This document shows, one piece after another, positions 1 through 8,816 of a stretch of DNA of 64,000 bases. The notes below the pieces were generated by a model, which did no database searches, was not told the DNA's origin, and saw only the letters and a list, made by a program, of their open reading frames with translations. The position numbers were made by a program, and so were the translations under genes. This DNA is from Bactericera cockerelli. Taxonomy: Eukaryota > Arthropoda > Insecta > Hemiptera > Triozidae. The stretch covers positions 49,335,715 to 49,399,714 of the forward strand of contig CM044955.1 of assembly GCA_024516035.1 (NCBI GenBank), in the 5' to 3' direction. Position 1 is the first letter of the stretch; every line of letters begins with the position of its first letter.

Positions 1-1740
1 TGTGATATCACGAAAGTGATTAACTCAAATATGATAACTATGAAACCCAGAACTATTTTGGTACAAAGAGTGTCATTTCTAAAGCGTTCACTGCAAATTG
101 ACCACTACGAAAGTGATAACAAAAAAAAAGATAACTTTTATTGTGTAATGTGTATGTTATGGATTGTAGTACACCGACTTAACATAGTTCTATCCCATAG
201 TATTAATAGTAAGTAAGTGTATGGAACCTCACAGTAGCTCGGTTCATAAGGTGACATTATAAAGATGGGCAAGTGTTTAACACAAATATCATAAACCTAT
301 TTTAATATTAAGTACCTATAAAATAATATACTTCTTCTTTGATTTGATATTCATCAACTCACTAACAATATCTGACGAAAAAATTTATCCACCTATCTAT
401 AGAATCTATTTATTGGCATGTTTATCAAGAGAAAGAAATTAAAATTCAAATGGGCAAAACCAATTCCGTCAAATTTTAATATTTCAACATACCAATTCTA
501 TGAGTGTTGCAAACGACGCATGTTATTGGTACAGTAGATATTAATATTGGCTATTTATGAGATGACTATTTAAATGAAATGTGATTAAGATAATCTATGC
601 GAAATTGGTTATATTACAATGATCCATAAAATATCCATATTGAACCAAAGTCATGTTGGGAATTTTAAGTACGTACCTAAGAGGAAATATTATTAGATAA
701 GTTATGAGTTATCTAAGTAGGTATCTTCTTTTCCTTTTCCGGTTGAAATGGGTTGGAATTTTTTCCTAATAGTCGACCATAGACCGTAGAGGATCAGGTT
801 AAAGCTAATATTGTTGAGCTGTTGCAATTTTAAGAGCAGATATCTTTCGTATTCAAATCTAAGACCCATACCTCTGTGGCTTTAATCCTTTTCTAGGTAT
901 TAACATATAGACTGGGGTGTTAAAATTGATAAGAATAACGAAACCGAACAGAAGAAAAAATGTTGTGTGACTGTTAACTCCTTGTATTTCTCGTTAGGGG
1001 TTTGGTTGCTCTAAACTCTATCCTACCCATTTATTAAACTCTATTCACTGCTAAACTCTATCCACTACTGTTCCACTAGCTCTTTCTACCCTCTTAGGTA
1101 TTTTTGTGCCAAAAATATTTTGTTGGAAAATAATAACCCAATTCCAATTCAAGTTTAGTTCTGATTGATCAGGATCTTATTAAAATTAGGAGCTGCGCAC
1201 AATTGATTGACTTGATAATAATGGCCGCTCTTTGAATATTCCATCTGAGCTCAAGAGAAGGCTATGAATTTTAGTGATGCATTATATTGGTGATACATTG
1301 ATACATGCTATGAATACATTATTTGTGTCATTAATCAAACTAGAAACAAGTTCCACTTGATATTGGTTTTCATTCTATGCAGACATGTCAGGCCCGTTTT
1401 ACACCCTGCCAGCGACCTAGGCACAACGAAAACAAGCGCCCCTTTTTATACCCCTACCAGCTAATAATTACGAAAACTGGAGAGTTTATTGAAGAAAAAA
1501 AAATACATTAGGTATTATAAAAAAATACTTCCGATTTCTTAAAAAGTTAAAAAGATAAATCAGGATTATTCTAGCGTATTTCGGCACTTTTCCTCGCATA
1601 ATCTTCAGCATATTTGGTCGATTCTGAACAGATTAGGTGTATGTATAATCCGGGATCTAATTACCTACTTCCAAGAAAATTTCCAATATTAAAAATCGAA
1701 AAACCGTGCGAAAGACCAGCTGGTTATAGCACCTTACAAA
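1..1740. other. AT-rich intron of sog, no gene seen
   Basis: Lies 3' of exon v on the minus strand and should be intron. No ORF of interest. The start (positions 1-30) carries a cacgaaagtg motif like the body of the tRNA-SINE family at 17100 and 47720, so an old fragment is possible. Confidence 0.5.
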
Positions 1741-1744
1741 AAAA

Positions 1745-1870
1745 CACAATACTTCCGATTTCTAATATTAGAAATTTCTCGGAAGTAAATCGGAAGTATT
1801 GTGTTCGTTTGTTTGTTTTTTGTTTTTTTTTTGTTTTTGTTTGTTTGTTTTTTTTTTTTTTTTTTTTTGA
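1745..1870. mobile_element. Palindromic transposon terminus plus T-rich tract
   Basis: Contains acttccgatttctaata followed by its near-inverse ending ctcggaagt, then a second cggaagtattgtg and about 65 bp of T/GT-rich sequence. The same terminal motif occurs at 3661-3690, 14178-14220, 26132-26180, 37688-37725 and 51985-52022, so this is a dispersed DNA element family. Only the end is preserved here, 20 bp from the exon v donor. Confidence 0.6.
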
Positions 1871-1888
1871 TCATGCGGCTCTGCTCAC

Positions 1889-2046
1889 CTCCGCACTTGT
1901 CCGCTGGTCACCTGGTTGTCCTCCCACACCAGCGACACGTGCAGCCTCTCCTCCCTCAGGTGTCGCTTGGACTCCTTGGAGAGCCGCCTCCACACCCCGC
2001 AGGTCTTGCCTGTCTCCTGCTCGTAGAAAGAGTTGGACAGGAACGT
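1889..2046 (-). CDS. sog: sog/Chordin exon v: second part of CHRD domain 1
   Basis: Exon of 158 bp. The acceptor is ctcccttgcag and the favoured donor is CGGAG|gtgagc. It reads TFLSNSFYEQETGKTCGVWR, then RRLSKESKRHLREERLHVSL and VWEDNQ. The CGVWR...LRxxxLxVxLVW pattern is the second half of a chordin CHRD repeat. It starts in phase 0 and ends 2 nt into a codon. An alternative donor (CAG|gtgacc) occurs 25 nt earlier, but it would remove the GQVRR segment, which resembles the family's GKxxRY. Only 20 bp of intron separate the donor from a long T-rich tract (1803-1869) and a palindromic transposon end. The next exon is not in 1-1888. Confidence 0.9.
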
Positions 2047-2065
2047 CTGCAAGGGAGGGAAGACT

Positions 2066-2360
2066 TTAATAGTATGGACTTTAATCTACAATATGTAAAA
2101 AAAATTTTTTACATAATTTAAAATATCTACTAAAATACATTTCAAAGGTAAACACTTTAAAAAATAGTATGGACTTTAATCTACAATATGTACCTATTTA
2201 TTTTTTTACATAATTTAAAATATCTACTAAAATACATTTCAAAGGTAAAATACTTTAAAACATAGTATGGACTGTAATCTACAATGTGTTTTTTTTTTTT
2301 TTTTTTTTACATAATTTAAAATATCTACTAAAATATAATTACCTATTTCAAAGATAAAAC
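2066..2360. repeat. Three tandem ~95-bp units inside the iv-v intron
   Basis: agtatggact(t/g)taatctacaat recurs at 2071, 2166 and 2264, each followed by an A/T tract and atctactaaaatac. Spacings are 95 and 98 bp. Most of the 428-bp intron between exons iv and v is this repeat. Confidence 0.85.
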
Positions 2361-2474
2361 ATTTCTTCAAACTCAATATGTAAGTATACAGTCTAACTTG
2401 GATATAAGAGAACTGGATATAAGAGAAACCTGGATATTAAAAAAAATCTGATCAAAGTGTCACAACCCACCCAC

Positions 2475-2668
2475 CTGTTCCTCGATGATATCCCCGCTGG
2501 CGAGCATGAACTGGACGCTCTTGGGCCTGCGGTTGCAGTACAGCGAGAAGTACAAGTGACGGTTGTGTAGTTCGAACCTCGCCGTGGCAGCTAAGTCCAG
2601 AGTGTCGGTCAGGGGCGTGTCCCTGTAGAGGCGGCGAGCTGTCTGGGAGGTGAGGACGGAGAAGAAAT
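2475..2668 (-). CDS. sog: sog/Chordin exon iv: start of CHRD domain 1
   Basis: Exon of 194 bp. The acceptor is cccgcacag at 2669-2677 and the donor is GAACAG|gtgggt. The frame continues from exon iii through a His codon split across the junction, then FFSVLTSQTARRLYRDTPL, ATARFELHNRHLYFSLYC, RPKSVQF and IIEEQ. This is the first half of a CHRD domain (ATARF-L-LYFS-Y-RPxSxQF-G-IxEE pattern), the fold unique to chordin-like proteins. It ends in phase 0, matching exon v. Base composition is clearly GC-richer than the surrounding intron. An open frame runs upstream of the acceptor to 2792, but that part is intron. Confidence 0.93.
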
Positions 2669-2799
2669 CTGTGCGGGGGAGGGGAATGGGAGATGAAAGT
2701 ATGTCATAAGTAAAACCACCGTACCGCTTGTGACGACTGCACGCTGTACGCGGTACAGAGATTATAAGATTAAAACCATCGGTTGGGTACAATCTTACA

Positions 2800-2855
2800 A
2801 ACCTCCCTAGTAACCTTCTTGGTAACCTCCCTGGTAACCTCCCTAGTAACCTTCA
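2800..2855. repeat. Short tandem repeat of taacctccc(t/a)(g/a)
   Basis: Four to five imperfect copies of a 12-16 bp unit (ggtaacctccct / agtaaccttc) in the intron between exons iii and iv. Confidence 0.7.
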
Positions 2856-3122
2856 AAATAAAGAGCATGTAAGATTGAAATTTCCGAACCAACCCAGGCA
2901 GGGTGGGTAACTGACATGATTTTTTGCGAGAGGAAGTGTTTCTGGAAAAGGCTACTAGTCATAAATTTATGGAACATTTTATACTACAAACTCTTTTATT
3001 TTGATAGATTTAAGAAAATGACCTTTACATAAAGGGTAGCGCAAGTTATTGAGCTCCTTTAAAGATTGGTTTCTATAAAAGGTAGCACTAACAATTATTA
3101 TTGAGCTCGTTGGAAAACTTAC

Positions 3123-3191
3123 GCCTGGCTGTAGGATCCTCTTCAGTGTCCCCTGTCTGAGGGGGGATGTCCTTCAACATTGTCTCTGTCT
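3123..3191 (-). CDS. sog: sog/Chordin exon iii: linker between VWC1 and CHRD1
   Basis: Short exon of 69 bp with acceptor ttttctgttcacag and donor CCAGGC|gtaagt. It has 2 nt completing a codon, then 22 codons reading TETMLKDIPPQTGDTEEDPT and ending AR plus one nucleotide. An alternative acceptor 6 bp inside the exon keeps the same phase. The acidic, Pro/Thr-rich linker has no recognisable domain of its own. It is called because both splice sites are strong and its phases link exon ii to exon iv exactly. The intron to exon ii is about 24 kb, and the intron to exon iv is 454 bp. Confidence 0.85.
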
Positions 3192-3398
3192 CTGTGAACA
3201 GAAAACCCATCAGTCCAATCAAATTTTCACTTTAAATCATAAAAATCCTAAATATGCATAGAAGTTTTTTCTGTATTTATCTTTTATCATTAAGAAACTT
3301 TTCTCATTAGCTTAGGAAAAGAACCACATTGTAAAAATCCAATATTGTTGATAAATAAATAAAATGTTTGAAATGGTAATATTTTTAAAAAAATGTTA

Positions 3399-3611
3399 TT
3401 TGACGTCACTTTCAACTGTATGATGGTCATATCATGACGGGGGTGTTACCCTCCATTCGCAGGAAACTCACAAACCTGCTACCCACAGTAACCTCACCCA
3501 GCCTGGGTTGGGCCGGAATGCCAGCATCACGAATTCTTCACCACGCTGGACGTTGCTTAACTTCGGTGATCCTACGAGAATCGGTGCATTCAACGCGCCA
3601 TCGACGCTGGC
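3399..3611 (-). mobile_element. 5S rRNA-headed SINE, nearly complete
   Basis: Read on the minus strand it starts gccagcgtcgatggcgcgtt, with the 5S-like A box (gaagttaagcaacgtcc) after it. It then enters the shared central domain (cccaggctgggtgagg..., tttcctgcgaatggagggta) and ends gatatgaccat...gttgaaagtgacgtc. Same family as 25307-25570. No clear target-site duplication. A fragment of the acttccgag element follows at 3661-3690. Confidence 0.85.
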
Positions 3612-3699
3612 GCAAAGAAGTTTAACTATCGCAAATACGACACGCGAAAGAAAGATAAAATATTAGAAATTTCTCGGAAGTAAAGAAAGTAAAAAATAA

Positions 3700-4551
3700 T
3701 AATAATAATGAATTTATTTGTTTCTCAAATATATATTTAAATTCTAATTTTCCCTCTGAGTACTTAGAGTTAGGGAATTAATGATAAATTTAATTATTTG
3801 TCTTAAAAGAATAATGACTGTTAAAACTTAAGAAAGAAACTTAGGAACCCAAGAAAATTGTTAGGCCACCTTTTAATATTAACGGCTGAATAACTATAAT
3901 TCTATTTACTTGAATAATTATGATGGGTTTTTTAAAGTTATGTTAAAAATAGATCAAAAGATATAAAAACCAACAAAGAAAAAAAAAAAACAAAAAAAAA
4001 TTTGAGTCCCACAAATATTTCCTAAAATTGCACATTGCATGATTACAAACTTAATTTCAGGCGTTCATTAGCTTAAATAAGCCAAAATTAATACGAACAA
4101 TTTTTGTACAAAATAATGGATCTTGGTTCCTAGCTATGATTAATTAATTAATGGTGACCTTCTGATATTCCGATGACGACTTTTAGAAGTTTTAGGCCTT
4201 ACGAAAGGTGAATTTACAATTATTTTGAAGGTTCCCATTATTTACGAATAGGATCAGCATCTTGAGAGAGAAATGCAGGCACATGGTTCATTATAAAACC
4301 AATACTTTCGCCTTATTGTTTGGCATATTTAAATTTCTGACAATGATCAATATTTGCATTTTTATGACGGCTATTACTATTTAAATTTTAAGTAATTGGA
4401 GCTTTTGTATTGTTTAGTACGACACATTTGTGCAAATGTGCATTCTTATACTACTTGTAACTTGTAAGGAAAGAGAAAATATGATTGATAACTTGATAAG
4501 AATACCTGCCCAACATAATTATCATTGTCCTGAATTCGATTTTATGAATTA
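3700..4551. other. AT-rich intron, nothing recognised
   Basis: No coding potential or recognised repeat on either strand; contains A/T runs only. Confidence 0.5.
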
Positions 4552-4895
4552 CTAGCGGGCTACGCCCGCTTCGCGTGGCCAAGGCATGGCCACATTTTAG
4601 TTAAGGCATGGCCACCGCCGCTGCATAAGTTTTATGGTTATTGAAGCACTTCTTTATACACCAGGTTCTTTGTTATACCATCTGGCTGTAACACAATGAG
4701 GGATTTGGCAGACCTTACTCTTGAAAAAGCAACATAGAGCTGACCGTGGGAGAAGCAATCGTTCTAAGGTCAATTCCAGCTAGCTCAAGAGTTTGCCCCT
4801 GTGCCTTATTTATCGTCATGGCAAAACATAGTTTTCTGGGGAATTGAACTCTTTTGAAATTAAAGTGGTAGTCGGAAATCACATTAGAACCCAAG

Positions 4896-5096
4896 AGAGA
4901 GATGGGAGGGCACTACAACGAAATCAGTAGGTGCCCTACAGCGCCGCACTTGAAGTAATGATATTTTTCGGTTCCAAGTGCGGTTAGCTTTTAGAGAAGG
5001 TGGGTTTTTAGTGGGTGGAAATCCCACACCCCAGGCATGATCTGGGTGTCTTTGAAAGATTTTTTCCTGCCTTCCATTAAAAAAAAAGAACCCAAG
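4896..5096 (+). mobile_element. SINE-like insertion with 10-bp TSD
   Basis: The sequence from agagagatgggagggcacta to cttccattaaaaaaaa is bracketed by the direct repeat agaacccaag (4886-4895 and 5087-5096). The A-run at the right end fits retroposition in + orientation. I do not recognise the ~190-bp body. It interrupts the Helitron helicase frame. Confidence 0.75.
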
Positions 5097-5124
5097 TGCA
5101 TAGTTGCTAATGAACAGATTAAAT

Positions 5125-5275
5125 GAGCACACAAATAGCTCAGTGGTTAAGCACTCGCTTACGATGCGGAAGGTCCCGGGTTCGAACCCCCGCGCCGACA
5201 AAAATAATCCTGTGTACATATACCGTTTCACCTGCACCAGCCCGTGTGAATATAACTGCCTCGATAATGTTTTTA
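5125..5275 (+). mobile_element. tRNA-derived SINE inside the Helitron
   Basis: The tRNA-like head has a good A box (tagctcagtggttaagcac) and B box (ggttcgaaccccc) separated by 33 bp. It is followed by a ~85-bp body (cctgtgtacatataccg...). It lacks a proper acceptor stem and splits helicase sequence, so it is a SINE, not a tRNA gene. Edges are approximate. Confidence 0.75.
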
Positions 5276-6899
5276 TTAAGGATGTAATTTGAAGCCGCGT
5301 GCCGTTACACAATTTCGGGGGTCTAATATTTCTTAGTAATATTATTGGTGCTCCAACCTTAAGGCATAGCCGATGGGGTGGCAAGCCAGGAGGATTTAGT
5401 GTATTAAGAAATTCGGTTGTGTAATGGATGACTTCTTCCTCTTCCACAACAGTGTCTACGGATTCGTAAGTTGATAGTTCAGAAGGCATTCTTTTTAATA
5501 AGTCATTATTAATTTCCAGAGCATTATCATTCTTTGGTGTTAGTATGGCCCTTATCTTTAGCCAAACAGGGACAACAACACTTGGGTCATTTAGATTGGG
5601 GTAGGTAGTGTCTAGGAAGGTGTTGTAATCGACTAATAACTGACAGTGTTCGGTAGGAAATACAATTTTTTCATTTTGTTCAGGTAACTGTCCATCACCT
5701 ATCCGAAGCAAAAGCTTCGAAAAAACTTCTGCATTTTGATCAGCGTGAAGGTGTACACGCATATTCAACTTTAAAGAAAGAACAGTTATCTGTGGCCACA
5801 AAATGGATGATTTTAAACATGCCTTCACTTCGTCAGCTCTTGTTCCATCCACGTGGAACAACGGGTAAAGTTTTGTTTAAAATCTCCAGACAGTAGCACA
5901 GTTTTACCACCCATAAGATTTAACACCACAAATGTCTTGTAGAGTACAGTCCAGTGTCTCTATGCCAGTTTTATGAGTCATTGTACATTAATCATATACG
6001 ATCAACTTGCAATCCCTGAGGACTTTGGCCATATCACTTTGCTTTCCAATAGTACAGCTTGGTGTAACTACTGAATTTAAATTGAGCGGCAATTTCAAAA
6101 CAGAATGAGCAGTGCGGCCTCCTTCTATCATTGTGGCGGCAATACCGGACGATGCAACAGCAATGGCAATATTTCCATCTTTGCGTATTGTAGCTAACAA
6201 AAGGTTTATTAAGAATGTTTTTTCAGTTCCACCTGGAGCATCTAGGAAGAACAAATTATTACCTACAGAATCAAGAGATAAAGTGACGCTCTGAAATACA
6301 ATTTCATACACGTATCTCTGTTCACTATTGAGTAATGGCACTTTTTCAGAGACGAAAGACCTCATTTGAAACGTGTTGTATGAAATTTCTGCCAAATAAG
6401 TTCTATTGGTAATAATGTTCACATTTCTTGCGCATCATCAAGTAACAAACCCATGGCTAGGCATGCAGCATGGAACGTAGGGTATTCAATGCCGCCTACC
6501 ATTTTGAGGCTTCTGAATGAAGTAGGTCCTCGCACTTTATGTAGAAGTAATCGTAGGTAGAAACATTCTGAGTCATTCGGATGTACGGTATAAATTTTAC
6601 CAAGAACCTGGTCTTTTTTTACACCCGGATGTCCTGGAACAAATGATCTTTTTTTCCTTCTTTGGAACATGTTGTTTTTCCACACATAAAATGCTGGTAC
6701 TTCATTATAAAAAAGAGTCTTTGCAAATTCATCCTGGTTGCATAGTTGGAAAAACGCCATTAATGTTGTTTTAGGAGGGTTGTCAATTCTCTGTTGGACA
6801 TTTTCGGTTGTAAAAACTACCCTTTGTCAATTTTCAAAGTGGACGGCCAAATGTATGACAGGAGAGTATCTTTCATGAGTCGAAAAACATAGTATTCGC

Positions 6900-7625
6900 C
6901 ATCCAGCTTGACCATAAGTTGAGAACCCCTATTATCTTTTAAAATTTGTTTCTTATTATTCCCCTACATCACAAAAAAAAGCTGTCTGCCAAATTTCAAG
7001 TCATTCGGCTCAACCGTTTTGAGAATCTTGCAAGACGCTAAAATGTCTACTTTTGTCCATAAGTTGAGGACCCCTGTTATCTTTGAAAAATTCTTTCATA
7101 GTAAGCTTCTTCATCACTGAAAGGAGTTTTCTGCCTAATTTCAAGTCATTCAGCTCAACCCTTTTGAGAATCTGACAACACTCTAAAAATGAATAATTTT
7201 GACCATAAGTTGAGAACTACTGTTTCCTTAAAAAAAATCCGTTCTTAGTACGCCCCTACATCATAAGGAAAAGCTTCCTGCAAAATTTCAAGTCAATCGG
7301 CCCAACCGTTTAGGCTCTGCGTTGATTATGAATAAATGTTAATTTTTGGCCATAAGTTGAGAACCCCTGTTTCCTTCAAAAAATCCGTTCTTAGTACGCC
7401 TCTACATCATAAGGAAAAGCTTCCTGCAAAATTTCAAGTCAATGGACCCAGCCGTTTAGGCTCTGCGTTGATTATCAATACATGTTAATTTTTGGCCATA
7501 AATTGAGAACCCCTGTTTCCTTCAAAAAATCCGTTCTTAGAACGCCCCTACATCATAAGGGGAAGCTTCCTGCAAAATTTCAAGTCAATCGGCCCAGCCG
7601 TTTAGGCTCTGCGTTGATTATGAAT
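6900..7625. repeat. ~146-bp tandem repeat within the Helitron
   Basis: Five imperfect units marked by ccataagttgagaac(c)cc at about 6910, 7055, 7203, 7350 and 7496, spaced 146-148 bp. They include the frequent transposon-style text aatttcaagtcaatcggccc. Confidence 0.85.
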
Positions 7626-7712
7626 GAATGTAAATGGATTTTATATATATAGATGAAAGTTTGTAGGTGTCTCCTAAATTTTATAATAGTAATTTTAGTA
7701 AATATATTTTTA

Positions 7713-7972
7713 CTAGCCGTTTGGCCGTGCTTTGCAACGGCACTAAATTTCAAATTTATTAAGGCATGGCCGAACTGCTGGACAGCAATGCCTTTTTGAA
7801 CTTTTTATAATTTTTCTGGACAAAGCGATAATGGTTTTGGGGGGGTCAATTCTGAGACATTTTTCGCTATCTCTTACCGTTTTGGCTAAACAACTCCGGA
7901 CAAACAAACAAACAAACATAGGTAGGTAGGTAGGTAGGTAGGTAGTCCTTTTTTCTGTTTTATATATAGAGA
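7713..7972 (-). mobile_element. Short non-autonomous Helitron (260 bp)
   Basis: The minus strand begins TCTCTATATATAAAACAG (7972) and ends gggcaaacggCTAG-like (ggccaaacggCTAG) at 7713. The flanks are A and T. It includes a (ggta)n run and a ccttaataaatttg tail region. It is close to the element at 15805-16068. Confidence 0.88.
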
Positions 7973-8816
7973 TTTGTACTCATTAAAACAAGCATAACAT
8001 GACGTATTGTTTATTACCTATGCATTGGTAGGGATAGGTACATCTGATGTTGGTTCGGATCTCACCCGCTGCATGAATTTTCTTCACTACATAAGTATAA
8101 CAACTAACAGAAGTGCTGGAATATAAGGGATCTTTAGTCCTTATCGAGCAGTATAAATTAGATACTTTCATATTATTTTATTATTTATTCTACAAAATTG
8201 ACGGAGCACAGACATGCCTTCATGAATTAAAACTCATGGGTTTTTCAGGTGACCTCGCGTAGAGTTATCTTATTAAAAAATTAAAACGATTAAAATAAAT
8301 AGTAGCTTTTATTTTAGCCAAATTACCTTTAAAGTACATTTGAATTCATTAGGTACAATTTATTGAACTATTCTAGCCAGCAATATTATTTTACAACAGT
8401 ATTGCAATACAAAAAAAAATCACTTACTACCTATCTAAATTTTTAGTGCTATAAATTTTAGTAAAAAATTGGGTCAAAAAATCATTCCATTGGACGGTAC
8501 AGACTTCAGAGGCAAAACCCCATCGCTATTCAGTTCATCATTCTCATCAGAGTTCCAATAATCATTGAGATGAATGTTCCTATCACTGAAGATTTCAACG
8601 GATCCTTGCGGAACAAAGCAACATATCAAAAGCCCGCCCACCCGGCAGAAAACTCCAGGTGACATTGTTCTAATTAATTAGTATGATTTTTACCTAAGGG
8701 ACGTACTTTCATGACGGAAGGACCTATGGCCAGTATTATTTAACACTTCGATACGATATTTGATTCGAAAGTCGTATCGATTTTATTTTCTTCCATGGCA
8801 CCCTCCAAAAATTGAG
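7973..8816. other. Intron, nothing recognised
   Basis: AT-rich, no convincing ORF or repeat beyond A/T runs. Confidence 0.45.

Larger units (their letters stand above)
4638..6900 (-). pseudogene. Helitron Pif1-like helicase, broken
   Basis: Remnant of the DNA helicase moiety of a Helitron RepHel protein. In order on the minus strand: an N-terminal segment (6760-6419, PTFHAACLAMGLL); a P-loop segment (6422-5988, FFLDAPGGTEKTF, where the Walker A Gly before KT is Glu) ending VYD; then a stop where the family has D-E of the DEC-TM Walker B region; then THKTGIETLDCTLQDI; then 5861-5271 (GTRADEVKACLKSS, GLPPHRLCLKVGAPIILLRN, NGTRLQI). The frame resumes at 5120-4638 with FNFKRVQFPRKLCFAMTINK and CFSHGQLYVAFSRVRSA, ending in a natural stop at 4638. 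Two SINEs separate the last blocks (4896-5270). There are frameshifts at about 6420 and 4760, so it is dead. Confidence 0.9.
4552..7653 (-). mobile_element. Decayed Helitron, 3.1 kb
   Basis: The minus strand begins TCTATATATATAAAATCC (7653 downward) and ends with a GC hairpin, agcgggc-gta-gcccgct, followed by CTAG at 4552. The flanks are A on the 5' side and T on the 3' side, the A|T insertion of Helitrons without target duplication. Inside are a ~146-bp tandem repeat (6900-7625), remnants of a Pif1-type helicase and two SINE insertions. I see no HUH Rep domain, so it cannot be autonomous as it stands. Confidence 0.92.

Noticed and set aside
1614..2121. Plus-strand frames over sog exon v
   Set aside because: Shadow frames opposite the minus-strand exon, starting in transposon and T-tract sequence.
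2669..2792. Extension of the minus-strand frame upstream of sog exon iv
   Set aside because: Lies beyond a good acceptor and loses the GC and domain signal; it is intron.
5133..5195. Functional tRNA gene
   Set aside because: Good A and B boxes, but no acceptor stem, a SINE body follows, and it lies inside a broken helicase.
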